Below are positions 1 to 8,370 of a stretch of DNA of 40,663 nt, in pieces (the first letter of the stretch is position 1; every line of letters starts with the position of its first letter). This DNA is from Gemmatimonadaceae bacterium. GTDB lineage: Bacteria; Gemmatimonadota; Gemmatimonadetes; Gemmatimonadales; Gemmatimonadaceae. The stretch spans positions 1-40,663 of the forward strand of contig JACDCY010000014.1 in the NCBI GenBank assembly GCA_013817305.1. Reading direction: 5' to 3'. Both the position numbers and the translations under genes were made by a program. Under the pieces are notes generated by a model that worked only from the letters and a program-made list of their open reading frames with translations, ran no database searches and was not told the DNA's origin.

Positions 1-2
1 CG

Positions 3-2690
3 CAGACCCAAGCTGAAAGCACCCGTCCCGGCCGCGTCGTGGGCCGAATCATCGACGCCGCGTCTGGCGAAGGACTGGCGGGCGTCGGGGTCCAAGTGGT
101 CGGCACTACTATTGGCGCGCAGTCGGGACTCGACGGACGGTTCACCATCGGCGGCGTCTCGGCGGGCACCATCTCCGTCCAGGCGCGGCGGATCGGCTTC
201 TCCCCGAAGACGGTGACGGGAATCGTCGTTCCCGCCGGCGGAGTGATCGAGCAGGACATATCGCTCGGCGCCGCCGCGGTGACGCTCGACGCTACGATCG
301 TGACTGCGTCCTCGGAGCGCGGGACGGTCAACGAGGCGCTCGACGAGCAGCGGGCGTCCGTGAATGTCGTGAACTCCGTCACCCGCGAGCAGATTGCGCG
401 CAGCCCGGACAGCGATGCGGCCCAGGCTGTTCAGAGAGTAAGCGGCGTGACGGTCCAGGACGGCAAGTACGTCTTTGTTCGCGGACTCGGCGAGCGCTAC
501 ACCACCACGTCGCTCAATGGCGCAAGGATTCCCAGTCCCGAGCCGGAGCGCAAAGTGGTTCCGCTCGACCTCTTCCCGTCAGCGCTCATTCAATCCGTGA
601 CGACGTCGAAAAGTTTTACGGCCGATCAGCCGGCGGATTTCAGCGGCGCCCAGGTCGATATCCGGACAAGAGAATTTCCGGCGCGGCGCCAGACGCAGTT
701 CAGTACCTCATTCGGCTATAACGATGCCGCCACCGGCAAGCAGGTCGTCTCTCCCATCAGCCTCGGACGGGACTGGCTGGGCTTCGCTGGCGGCGCACGG
801 CAGATCCCGCAGCCGATAATCGCGGCCGGAAGCTTCGAGCCGGAACCATCGCAGGCACAGGTCAACTCGCTCGTGAACTCTTTCCGGAACGCCTGGACTC
901 CGCGCCTGGAGGACGGCTCGCCGAACCGCTCATTAGGCCTCTCGACCGGCGGCAATACGTCGCTGTTCGGTGTGCGCACGGGTTATATCGGCTCGCTCAG
1001 CTACTCGTACAATCAGGAAGTACGCGACAATGAAATCCGCGCGTACGCCGAGCCGACGGACGGCACGACGGAGATAGACAGGTTCGAGGGAAATACCGGC
1101 CGCGCCAGCGTTCTTTGGGGCGGGCTGTTCAACGCGAGCCTCATGTTCGGCGCCAACACCCGGCTATCCTTCAACAACACCTACAACCGCAGCGCGGACA
1201 GCGAAGCGCGACGCGAAGCCGGTTTCAATAACAATCTCGGATCAAGACTTGTCATTGATCGCCTGCGGTTCGTCGAGCGGGCGGTGAGGTCCAATCAGAT
1301 CGTTGCCAACCGCCAGTTCGGCGCGCGTGCGCGGCTCAATCTGGCCTTTACATCATCCGGCGTGAGCCGGGACGAGCCCGACCGGTCGGAGTTCGTGCGC
1401 GCGGATCCCGGCGACGGTCAGGCTCCCTTCTGGCTGGAGAATCCGCAGGCGGCAGTCCGCACCTATGGGAGTCTCACCGAATCGAATTACAACACGTCGG
1501 CTGATTACTCGCTTCAGCTCGGCGCGCCTGAACGTCAGCACGAGCTCAAGTTCGGCGGTCTGTATCGCTTTACGGAGCGCGCCTCCGACAACCGGGTTTA
1601 CAGCATCCAGGGTCGTTCCCTGTCGCTGGACAACCGGCGGCTTTCCGCAGAGGAGATTTTCGACGGTCGGTTCTCCACGCCGACCGATACCTATTTCCGC
1701 ATTACGCCGCTATCGCAGGGAGGCTCGTACCGCGCGGAAGACCAGCTCGGGTCCGGCTACGCAATGTTCGATTGGGCGTTATCGCAGAAGTTGCACGTAA
1801 TAACCGGCGCCCGGGTGGAGCACTCCGCCGTCATCGTGAATGCCAGCCCCACCGTGGGTTCACCCGTGCGCGCGACTCCGACTTACACCGACGTGCTTCC
1901 GTCGCTGGTCGTGAACTTCCGCGCGACTGACCGTCACGTGTTGCGCTTGTCCGCGTCGCAGACCCTGTCGCGTCCGGAGTACCGCGAGCAGGCCGAGGTC
2001 GGCTACCGCGACGTGCTCGGTGGAGAAAACATCATCGGGAACTCGGCGCTCCGCCGGACACTTATCCAGAACGCGGATTTGCGCTGGGAGTTCTATCCCG
2101 CAGCGGGTGAGGTGTTCAGCCTCGGCTTCTTCGGCAAACGCTTCGATGATCCGATCGAGCGCGTATACCTCGCGACGTCGGGAACGAGGGTCATCACCTT
2201 CGTCAACGCCGAATCAGCCACCAACTTCGGCGCCGAGCTGGAAGTTCGGGCAGGACTGGACCGGATCGCCGGTTTCCTGGCTCCGTTTACGGTCTTCTCG
2301 AACGCCACCTTCATGCGGAGCAGCGTGCAGCTATCCGCCGTGCAACAGGCGGCACAGGAAGAGCGATCGATGGTCGGCCAGGCGCCGTATGTGGTGAACG
2401 CCGGGCTCAGCTTTACGCCCGCGGGAAGCTCCGTCAGCGCGACCATTTTGTTCAACCGCGTGGGGCGGCGGGTATACAGCGCCAGCGAATTGCCGCTTCC
2501 ATTGACGTATGAGGAAGCGCGAACCGGTCTGGATTTCTCGCTGCGTACCCCGCTCTTCGGAGGAATCGCGGCCAAGATCGATGCCAAGAATCTGCTCGAC
2601 TCGGAATATCTGTTACGCCAGGGCACCGTGACCAGGGAATCTTACCGGGCCGGTCGCGTCTACTCGCTCGGACTTTCCTGGCAGCCGTGA
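3..2690 (+). CDS. TonB-dependent receptor with N-terminal carboxypeptidase-regulatory-like domain (5' partial)
   Basis: Outer-membrane active transporter; the substrate cannot be read from the sequence. The frame is open to the first bases of the window, so the true start and signal peptide lie upstream; a GTG at 39 is internal to the domain. Domains in order: a carboxypeptidase-regulatory-like beta-sandwich (about residues 1-80 from the GTG, with GRIIDAASGEGLAGV), a plug domain (about 100-215, including VRGLGERYTTTSLNG and a stretch rich in conserved Pro/Asp), then a long beta-barrel ending in SLGLSWQP. The barrel does not end in the usual aromatic residue. A lipoprotein gene follows 120 bases downstream and the pst operon lies further on. 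Phosphate or a phosphorylated compound is therefore an attractive but unproven substrate. The family call is secure; the substrate is inference. Confidence 0.93.
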   Translation, partial: QTQAESTRPGRVVGRIIDAASGEGLAGVGVQVVGTTIGAQSGLDGRFTIGGVSAGTISVQARRIGFSPKTVTGIVVPAGGVIEQDISLGAAAVTLDATIVTASSERGTVNEALDEQRASVNVVNSVTREQIARSPDSDAAQAVQRVSGVTVQDGKYVFVRGLGERYTTTSLNGARIPSPEPERKVVPLDLFPSALIQSVTTSKSFTADQPADFSGAQVDIRTREFPARRQTQFSTSFGYNDAATGKQVVSPISLGRDWLGFAGGARQIPQPIIAAGSFEPEPSQAQVNSLVNSFRNAWTPRLEDGSPNRSLGLSTGGNTSLFGVRTGYIGSLSYSYNQEVRDNEIRAYAEPTDGTTEIDRFEGNTGRASVLWGGLFNASLMFGANTRLSFNNTYNRSADSEARREAGFNNNLGSRLVIDRLRFVERAVRSNQIVANRQFGARARLNLAFTSSGVSRDEPDRSEFVRADPGDGQAPFWLENPQAAVRTYGSLTESNYNTSADYSLQLGAPERQHELKFGGLYRFTERASDNRVYSIQGRSLSLDNRRLSAEEIFDGRFSTPTDTYFRITPLSQGGSYRAEDQLGSGYAMFDWALSQKLHVITGARVEHSAVIVNASPTVGSPVRATPTYTDVLPSLVVNFRATDRHVLRLSASQTLSRPEYREQAEVGYRDVLGGENIIGNSALRRTLIQNADLRWEFYPAAGEVFSLGFFGKRFDDPIERVYLATSGTRVITFVNAESATNFGAELEVRAGLDRIAGFLAPFTVFSNATFMRSSVQLSAVQQAAQEERSMVGQAPYVVNAGLSFTPAGSSVSATILFNRVGRRVYSASELPLPLTYEEARTGLDFSLRTPLFGGIAAKIDAKNLLDSEYLLRQGTVTRESYRAGRVYSLGLSWQP

Positions 2691-2748
2691 CGGCCGTGCG
2701 TCGGGAACCGTGACGGTTTCGTGACGCATTGCCTACCAGACGTAGATA
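2686..2748 (+). promoter_or_regulatory. Putative Pho-box-like direct repeats and promoter before the lipoprotein gene
   Basis: CGTGACG occurs at 2709-2715 and again at 2720-2726, exactly 11 bases apart; a third copy (2686-2692) overlaps the receptor stop codon. Seven-base repeats spaced by four bases are the layout of PhoB boxes, and the second repeat lies where a -35 element would be. A possible -10, TAGATA at 2743-2748, follows a 17-base spacer. A similar 11-base-period pair precedes pstS. The repeats are seen directly; regulation by a PhoB-like protein is inference. Confidence 0.45.
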
Positions 2749-2810
2749 TGCGCCCCGCTTCTTTAGGGGGCGTATTTCTTTGCCTCCCCAACTTTCCTGA
2801 AGGGACTCCC

Positions 2811-4244
2811 ATGAAGCCTGTTTTTTCGTTCCCTCGCGTTTCCGTCCTCGCTCTGATTCTCGCCGGTTCGGCGTGCGGCGGAAGCGGTGACCTGATTGGT
2901 CCGATTCAACCGGACTGCGTCACTCAGGCGTGTGCCGCCGTGATCAGCAGCGATATCACCACGAACCGGACGCTGGACTCGGACACCACGTACACCCTGT
3001 CCGGGTTCATTCATGTCGCGAACGGCGCGACGCTCACCATCGAAGCGGGCACGAAGATCGTAGGGAAGTTCGACGTCCCGGGATCATCGCTATTCATTCT
3101 TCCGGGCGCCAGGATCAACGCGGTTGGAACCGCCGCGAAACCGATCGTCTTTACCTCGGAGAAGTCTTCCGGCCGTCAGGCCGGCGACTGGGGCGGACTG
3201 ATCATCATCGGTAACGGGGTGATCAACAAGACCGGCACGCCGATCATCGAAGGAACGGGCAATTCCTCCGCGAACCCGCAGGTCACGTACGGCGGGGGCA
3301 CGAACAACGCCGACAACAGTGGCACGCTGAGTTACGTGCGGGTCGAATTCGCCGGGTACGCCACCGCGGCCGACCAGGAGCTCAACAGCTTCACCTTCGC
3401 CGCGGTCGGCAGCGGCACGCAGATGTCCTTCCTGCAATCGCTGTACGGGCTGGATGATGCCTTCGAATGGTTCGGCGGCGCTGCCGACGCCAGGAATCTC
3501 GTTTCGTACGAGTCGGGCGACGATCACTTCGACATATCTGAAGGGTTCATCGGACGGCTGCAGTTCATCATCGCGTTCCAGTCCATCGTTCCCACGGCCC
3601 GGCCGGCCGCCGGCGGTGCTTCCGGCGATCCGCAGGGAATCGAGAATGACAACTGTGATGGGGCCGCGTGCTCGGCTGGGAGAAACTCCCTGCCCCGGAA
3701 CGATCCTCTCGTGGCGAACTTCACGCTCGTTGGAACCGGCACCGGCGTTGTTGACGCTACCAGCGGCGGCATCGGCATGATGCTCCGGAGAGGCACGGCC
3801 GGATCGTACGTAAATGGTATCGTCGCGCGGTGGCCACGGGCCGCTATCAGCCTCCGCGATGCTGAGACGGTGGCGCAGGCGACGGCCGGTACGCTCGTGC
3901 TGAAGAATATCTACGTCGTTCAGACCGGCCCGACCTTCCAGGCTCAGTCGGGATCGACAGTGCAGGGCTCGGTGGACCTCGCCGCCAACAACATCGAGGT
4001 AACCGGCGGCACTACTACGGCAGCGAGCGTCTTCACTGCTCTTCCGGCCACCCCCGGCACTGCGGCCGATCTCGACTGGAGCATGGCGGCTGGCGCAGCT
4101 CCCCGCACCGGTGGAACGGGCGCGTTCACCGGAGCTCTGGCGACAAAAGCCGGCGCGTCGGTCAGCGGCACTTCGTATCGGGGCGCGGCTGACCCGGCCG
4201 GCGCCAAGTGGTGGGCAGGCTGGACGAACTACGCCCGCAATTGA
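2811..4244 (+). CDS. Predicted surface lipoprotein with beta-helix-like repeats
   Basis: A protein of 477 residues. The ATG at 2811 is preceded by GAAGGGA and gives a lipoprotein signal peptide (basic start, hydrophobic stretch, LAGSAC with the Cys followed by GG). An upstream in-frame start would spoil this signal. The mature part resembles right-handed beta-helix proteins: short strands such as HVANGATLTIEAGTKI and ILPGARINAVGTAAKPIVFT, followed by GDWGGLIIIGNG and LDDAFEWFGG motifs. I recognise the style of protein, commonly found beside TonB-dependent receptors in diderm bacteria, but not a defined function. It probably works with the receptor just upstream as a surface or periplasmic partner. 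The Pho-box-like repeats in front and the pst operon downstream hint at phosphate-controlled expression (inference). A strong hairpin follows its stop codon. Confidence 0.75.
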   Translation: MKPVFSFPRVSVLALILAGSACGGSGDLIGPIQPDCVTQACAAVISSDITTNRTLDSDTTYTLSGFIHVANGATLTIEAGTKIVGKFDVPGSSLFILPGARINAVGTAAKPIVFTSEKSSGRQAGDWGGLIIIGNGVINKTGTPIIEGTGNSSANPQVTYGGGTNNADNSGTLSYVRVEFAGYATAADQELNSFTFAAVGSGTQMSFLQSLYGLDDAFEWFGGAADARNLVSYESGDDHFDISEGFIGRLQFIIAFQSIVPTARPAAGGASGDPQGIENDNCDGAACSAGRNSLPRNDPLVANFTLVGTGTGVVDATSGGIGMMLRRGTAGSYVNGIVARWPRAAISLRDAETVAQATAGTLVLKNIYVVQTGPTFQAQSGSTVQGSVDLAANNIEVTGGTTTAASVFTALPATPGTAADLDWSMAAGAAPRTGGTGAFTGALATKAGASVSGTSYRGAADPAGAKWWAGWTNYARN

Positions 4245-4259
4245 TCAATCTGGACCTCG

Positions 4260-4303
4260 CTGCAGGAAAGCCGGCGCGCATGCGCCGGCTTTCTTGCAGT
4301 TTT
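4260..4303 (+). terminator. Intrinsic-terminator-like hairpin overlapping the next gene's start
   Basis: Arms 4260-4277 and 4282-4299 pair over 18 bases with one mismatch, closing a four-base GCAT loop, and TTTT follows at 4300-4303. It lies 15 bases after the lipoprotein stop, as a Rho-independent terminator would. The ribosome binding site and ATG (4280) of the following gene are inside the hairpin, so it may also mask translation of that gene. Confidence 0.7.
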
Positions 4304-4894
4304 CTGGCAGCGATCTTCACGGTGCTTGCTGCCTGCGAGCCCGCACAGGACAGCGGACCGGCCGTTGCCGCCGATACCGCCCAACCAGCGGGGCGGATCG
4401 ACAGCATTCTTCCGATGGCTGAGGCCGTCAGGCGCTTCCGCGAAGGCCTTACCGAAGTAACGCATTTGGAAGGTGGAGCGACTTCGCGCGACCAGCTCGT
4501 CAAGGATTTTGTCAGAGCCATCGAGAGCAACGATACCACCGCCATTCAACGGATGGCGGTTTCGCGGGCCGAATACGCTTACCTGTATTTTCCGACAAGC
4601 ATGTACATGAAAAAACCCTACGAGCAAGCGCCCGCGCTCGCCTGGTTTCTCAACGCGCAGAATAGCGAAAAAGGAATCTCCCGTGTCATGCGTCGTTTGG
4701 GCGGTCACGACCTCGCGTTTGATAGTTACACGTGTTCGGAGGAAACGCGCGAAGGAGAGAACACGTTCTGGCGCTCCTGTACGGTTACATACGTGGATCC
4801 GCAGGACGGTGCCCGGGCGACGCGCAGATTGTTCGGGACGATCATCGCGCGGGCCGGACGTCATAAGTTCCTCAGCTTCGCCAACGACTTCTAG
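4280..4894 (+). CDS. Small lipoprotein of unknown function
   Basis: A protein of 204 residues. The ATG at 4280 is chosen because it follows AGGAAAG and yields a textbook lipoprotein signal (MRR, hydrophobic core, LAAC with Cys near residue 19). A longer frame exists upstream but would bury this signal. The mature part has no motif I recognise. It is acidic and mixed alpha/beta in appearance, with two Cys (SYTCSEET and WRSCTV) about 14-15 residues apart that could form a disulfide. It sits between the beta-helix-like lipoprotein and the porin, so it may be part of the same envelope set. Its start codon is in the loop of the preceding hairpin, which is unusual. Function unknown. Confidence 0.7.
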   Translation: MRRLSCSFLAAIFTVLAACEPAQDSGPAVAADTAQPAGRIDSILPMAEAVRRFREGLTEVTHLEGGATSRDQLVKDFVRAIESNDTTAIQRMAVSRAEYAYLYFPTSMYMKKPYEQAPALAWFLNAQNSEKGISRVMRRLGGHDLAFDSYTCSEETREGENTFWRSCTVTYVDPQDGARATRRLFGTIIARAGRHKFLSFANDF

Positions 4895-4953
4895 CTGAGA
4901 CCCGAAGCCCGACCGCTGGACACGGAGGGAGGCAGCGCGTAAAGTCACGGCCC

Positions 4954-6144
4954 ATGCCTTTCTGGCCCGGCCGAGTCTTTTGCGCCATCGGTTTTGCTGC
5001 GCTGTTCGCGTCTGCCACGCCGGACAGCGCGGCGGCACAGCAGCAACCTCCCGCGACGCCACCCCCGGACACAACGCCGCCAGCAGCTAGGAGAGCCCCG
5101 CAGCTGGACTTTTCCGGGGTAATCTTCGCCAACTACCAGTACCGCCTGGACCGCGGCCCAGCGCGGTCCGCGAACAAGTTCGACATCGAGCGCGTGTACC
5201 TGAATTTCCGCCTGCCAGCGGGAGAGCGGGCCAGCGTGCGGGTCACGACCGACCTCTTTCAGCAGACGAGCAGCGGGAACGATCAGTACTACCGGGGCTG
5301 GGTACTGCGCGCAAAGTACGCGTATCTGCAGTACGACTACCTCAAGCGCGGCGGCCTGACGGCGGTCGCCAGGCTCGGACTCGTGCATAACGTATTCATC
5401 GACCACGATGATTCGTTTTGGCCGCGCTGGATAAGCTCGGCCGCCGTGGATCGCTTCGGATTTTTTTCTTCCGCGGATGCCGGGCTTGTGACCCTGATCA
5501 CCTTCCCTGGGAAGCGTGGTGAACTGTACGCCACGCTGGTCAACGGCCCGGGATACACATCCCGCGAAACCGACAGGTTCAAGGATTACGCTGCGAGGGT
5601 GACGCTGACACCCCTGGCCGGTTCGTCCACCGGATTCTGGCGAACTCTCGCGCTCACCGGCTGGATGTACGATGGCGCGGTCGGATCGCGGTTCGCCTCC
5701 GGCGGCACGGGCCAGGTTGGCCCGATCGGGTCCTCGCTCGAGCGCGACCGGTGGGGCGTTTTTGCGGCGGTTAAGGATCCCCGCCTGACGCTTGCGGCGC
5801 AGTATTCCAACCGCCGGGACCAGGGCGAAGCCGGCGACAACACGGCATTATCGCCAAGGGTTGTCGTGGACAGCAGCGGGTCACTGATCTCCACGTACGC
5901 CGTGGCGCGCTTGCTCCGCGGACGGGGCAAGGCACCGCGGCAGCTACATGCCCTGGCGCGGTTGGACCGTGTCACCACGCATCGGGACCGCGGCGACCGG
6001 CATCATCTGGTCGTGGGGGGGCTGATCTGGGACTTCACCAGCGCGGCGTCACTATCGCTGGATTACCAGGAAGTCCTGCCCGAACGTGGCTCGGCGGCAG
6101 CTCCCAACAAGGCGGTGTTCATGCATTTGGTCGCCCGTTTCTGA
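4954..6144 (+). CDS. Outer-membrane porin, phosphate-selective (OprP/OprO) type
   Basis: A protein of 396 residues with a signal peptide (hydrophobic to about residue 28, cleavage near SAAAQ), then a Pro/Thr-rich linker and a beta-barrel of alternating strands ending in HLVARF, with the terminal Phe typical of outer-membrane barrels. Strands such as FSGVIFANYQYRLD, FDIERVYLNFRLP and LSLDYQEVLPE match the style of phosphate-selective porins. Such porins let phosphate or polyphosphate diffuse into the periplasm, where PstS would capture it; pstS starts 171 bases downstream. A purine-rich GGAGGGAGG lies about 20 bases before the ATG, rather far for a ribosome binding site, but no better in-frame start is visible. 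Family assignment is moderate; selectivity is inferred from context. Confidence 0.75.
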   Translation: MPFWPGRVFCAIGFAALFASATPDSAAAQQQPPATPPPDTTPPAARRAPQLDFSGVIFANYQYRLDRGPARSANKFDIERVYLNFRLPAGERASVRVTTDLFQQTSSGNDQYYRGWVLRAKYAYLQYDYLKRGGLTAVARLGLVHNVFIDHDDSFWPRWISSAAVDRFGFFSSADAGLVTLITFPGKRGELYATLVNGPGYTSRETDRFKDYAARVTLTPLAGSSTGFWRTLALTGWMYDGAVGSRFASGGTGQVGPIGSSLERDRWGVFAAVKDPRLTLAAQYSNRRDQGEAGDNTALSPRVVVDSSGSLISTYAVARLLRGRGKAPRQLHALARLDRVTTHRDRGDRHHLVVGGLIWDFTSAASLSLDYQEVLPERGSAAAPNKAVFMHLVARF

Positions 6145-6178
6145 CACTCGGCGCCCTGACCCTGGGCTCCGCGACGTG

Positions 6179-6210
6179 CTGTCATATTTTTTCGTGACAA
6201 TCTCGTTACG
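6179..6210 (+). promoter_or_regulatory. Putative Pho-box-like site upstream of pstS
   Basis: CGTGACA (6193-6199) and CGTTACG (6204-6210) are 11 bases apart, the same period as the repeats before the lipoprotein gene at 2709-2726. CTGTCAT at 6179-6185, which matches the enterobacterial PhoB half-site, lies just upstream but is out of phase. The site is about 105 bases before the pstS ATG. Position before pstS, the classic PhoB target, supports the reading; the binding protein is not encoded in the window. Confidence 0.5.
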
Positions 6211-6314
6211 ACCACTCCGTGCCGCGCGTTTCCGCTCGCCTATCTTATGTGTGCGCCGCCCGTGGCATCACACCTCCGCAAATCACCCGAACATCCGCCT
6301 CCAGGAGACCGCGC

Positions 6315-7388
6315 ATGTCGCGTCGCCGCTTTGCCGCGCTGGCCTTGGCCGCGTTGGCTTGCACTTCATCGGACAAGAATGACGATGCCGGGGGCCCGGC
6401 ATCCCGATCCGGCTCAGTGGATCTCACCGGCGCTGGAGCGACATTCCCTTACCCGCTCTACTCCAAGTGGTTTTCGGACTATGCCACCGCGACCGGCGTT
6501 CGGATCAATTATCAGTCGATAGGATCGGGCGGCGGTATACGGCAGCTGTCGGAGGGCACGGTGGACTTCGGCGCTACGGACGGCCCAATGAGCGACGAGG
6601 AGTTGAGCAAGGCCAAGGGTGGGGCGATCATGCACTTCCCGACGGTGCTCGGCGCCGTGGCGATCGCGTACAATCTGCCGAATGTCACCGGTGAGCTTCG
6701 ACTGTCGGGCCCAGTCATCGCTCAGATCTTCCTCGGCACAATCAAGAAATGGAACGACCCGAAGATCGTCGCGCTCAACCCTGGCGTCACGCTCCCGGCG
6801 AGCGACGTACTGGTCGTGCACAGGTCGGACGGCAGCGGTACCACCTACGTCTTCAGCGATTACCTCGCCGCGGTGAGTCCTGCCTGGGCCAGCGGTCCCG
6901 GCCGTGGCAAGGACGTCGCCTGGCCAGTCGGCTTGGGCGGTAAGGGAAACGAAGGCGTAGCCGGCCAGATCAAGCAGATCCCCGGCGCCGTCGGCTACGT
7001 CGAGCTGGCTTACGCCAAGCAGAACAATCTCCCCGTCGCCTCGATCCAGAACGCCGCGGGCGCGTTCGTGGCGCCGAGCATCGAAGCGGTCACCGCTGCC
7101 GCAGCGGGCGTCGGCGCGCGTCTTCCGGCGAATACCGATTACAGGATCTCGATCGTGAACAGCCCGGGCGCCGATTCTTATCCGATCTCGTCCTTCACCT
7201 GGCTGCTGGTGTACCGCCAGCAGGCTGATTCCGTCAAGGCTCGCAAGCTGATCGACTTCATGCGCTGGGCGCTAACGGACGGTGGGAAGCAGGCGGCGGC
7301 GCTCGATTACGCTCCGCTTCCCCCGGCCATCGCCGAGCGGCTGCGGCAGCGGCTCGACTCGATCCAAATAAGCGCCAGCGGTGGCTGA
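6315..7388 (+). CDS. pstS: Phosphate ABC transporter substrate-binding lipoprotein PstS
   Basis: Periplasmic phosphate-binding protein that feeds PstCAB. The ATG at 6315 follows AGGAGA and gives a lipoprotein-type signal (MSRRR, hydrophobic stretch, LAALAC), so the protein is probably anchored to a membrane; 357 residues. Phosphate-binding motifs are clear: GAGATFPYPLYSKW near the mature start, SIGSGGGIRQL followed by DFGATDGPMS, and HRSDGSGTTYVFSDYL in the second lobe. These contain the Ser, Asp, Arg and Thr residues that hold phosphate in this family. A GTG further upstream would extend the frame but destroys the signal peptide. It overlaps pstC by eight bases and leads an operon running through phoU. 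Pho-box-like repeats lie upstream. Confidence 0.96.
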   Translation: MSRRRFAALALAALACTSSDKNDDAGGPASRSGSVDLTGAGATFPYPLYSKWFSDYATATGVRINYQSIGSGGGIRQLSEGTVDFGATDGPMSDEELSKAKGGAIMHFPTVLGAVAIAYNLPNVTGELRLSGPVIAQIFLGTIKKWNDPKIVALNPGVTLPASDVLVVHRSDGSGTTYVFSDYLAAVSPAWASGPGRGKDVAWPVGLGGKGNEGVAGQIKQIPGAVGYVELAYAKQNNLPVASIQNAAGAFVAPSIEAVTAAAAGVGARLPANTDYRISIVNSPGADSYPISSFTWLLVYRQQADSVKARKLIDFMRWALTDGGKQAAALDYAPLPPAIAERLRQRLDSIQISASGG

Positions 7389-8370
7389 CGCCGTCGCGCC
7401 CACGGGCGCGAGCGGAGGCATTGGTAGCAGACGGCGGGCGATGATCCTGGCAGGGGTCGCCCCCGGCGACCGCGTCTACCAGCTCGCGATCACCGCGTTT
7501 GCTCTCGTAGTACCGGCGCTGCTCGTGCTCATCGCCATCGCGATCGGCGTCGCGGCCTGGCCTGCGTTCGCCACGGCCGGCCTGTCGTTCATCACGAGCA
7601 GCGAGTGGAACGTGCAGGCCGGGAAGTTCGGGGCCGCGCCGGCCATCTATGGCACTCTCGTGTCGTCGTTCATTGCACTGCTGCTCGCCACGCCGCTCGC
7701 CGTTGGCGTCGCGATTTTCCTGTCGGAGATCGCCCCCAAATGGCTGCGTCAACCGGTGGCCTTCCTCGTGGATCTGCTCGCGGCCATACCGAGCGTGGTG
7801 TACGGGCTCTGGGGGATTTTCTTCCTCGTGCCGATGCTGCGTGAGCACGTTGTGCCGTTTCTCCGCGACACGCTCCACCTCGGCAGCACGCCCCTGTTCA
7901 GCGGGCCCGCGTACGGCCCCAGCATGCTGGCCGCGGGCGTCATCCTGGCAATCATGGCGCTGCCGTACATCTCGGCGGTGACGCGCGAGGTTCTGCTCGC
8001 GGTGCCGCGCTCGCAACGCGACGCGGCGCTGGCGCTCGGCGCCACGAAGTGGGAGATGATCTGGGACGCAGTGATCCCGTATGCGCGCTCCGGCATCATC
8101 GGCGGGATCATCCTGGGTCTGGGCCGCGCGCTCGGCGAGACCATGGCGGTGACGATGGTCATCGGAAACCGGCCCGAGATCTCGGCTTCCCTGCTCGCCC
8201 CTGGTTACACGATGGCTTCGCTGATCGCCAACGAGTTTACCGAAGCGACGAGCGACCTGCACCTGTCGGCGCTGATGGCAGTGGGTGCGGTGCTGTTCAC
8301 CATCACGCTCATTGTCAACGCGATCGCGCGCTGGCTGGTATGGCGCGTCGCCAGCGGACCGCGCTCGTGA
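7381..8370 (+). CDS. pstC: Phosphate ABC transporter permease PstC
   Basis: Inner-membrane permease of the high-affinity phosphate importer, pairing with PstA. 329 residues starting at GTG 7381, overlapping the end of pstS by eight bases. Six hydrophobic segments are visible (for example ALVVPALLVLIAIAIGVAA, YGTLVSSFIALLLATPLAV, MLAAGVILAIMALPYIS and GIIGGIILGLGRALGETMAV). The cytoplasmic EAA-type loop is represented by QRDAALALGATKWEM followed by GRALGETMAV, which docks onto PstB. The N-terminal cytoplasmic leader of about 30 residues is rich in Gly and Arg. Its stop overlaps the pstA start by four bases (GTGA), suggesting coupled translation. Confidence 0.95.
   Translation: MADAVAPTGASGGIGSRRRAMILAGVAPGDRVYQLAITAFALVVPALLVLIAIAIGVAAWPAFATAGLSFITSSEWNVQAGKFGAAPAIYGTLVSSFIALLLATPLAVGVAIFLSEIAPKWLRQPVAFLVDLLAAIPSVVYGLWGIFFLVPMLREHVVPFLRDTLHLGSTPLFSGPAYGPSMLAAGVILAIMALPYISAVTREVLLAVPRSQRDAALALGATKWEMIWDAVIPYARSGIIGGIILGLGRALGETMAVTMVIGNRPEISASLLAPGYTMASLIANEFTEATSDLHLSALMAVGAVLFTITLIVNAIARWLVWRVASGPRS

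Noticed and set aside
8049-8366. An N-terminal extension of PstA into pstC.
   Set aside because: It is out of frame with pstC, lacks membrane segments and precedes a normal PstA start at GTG 8367.
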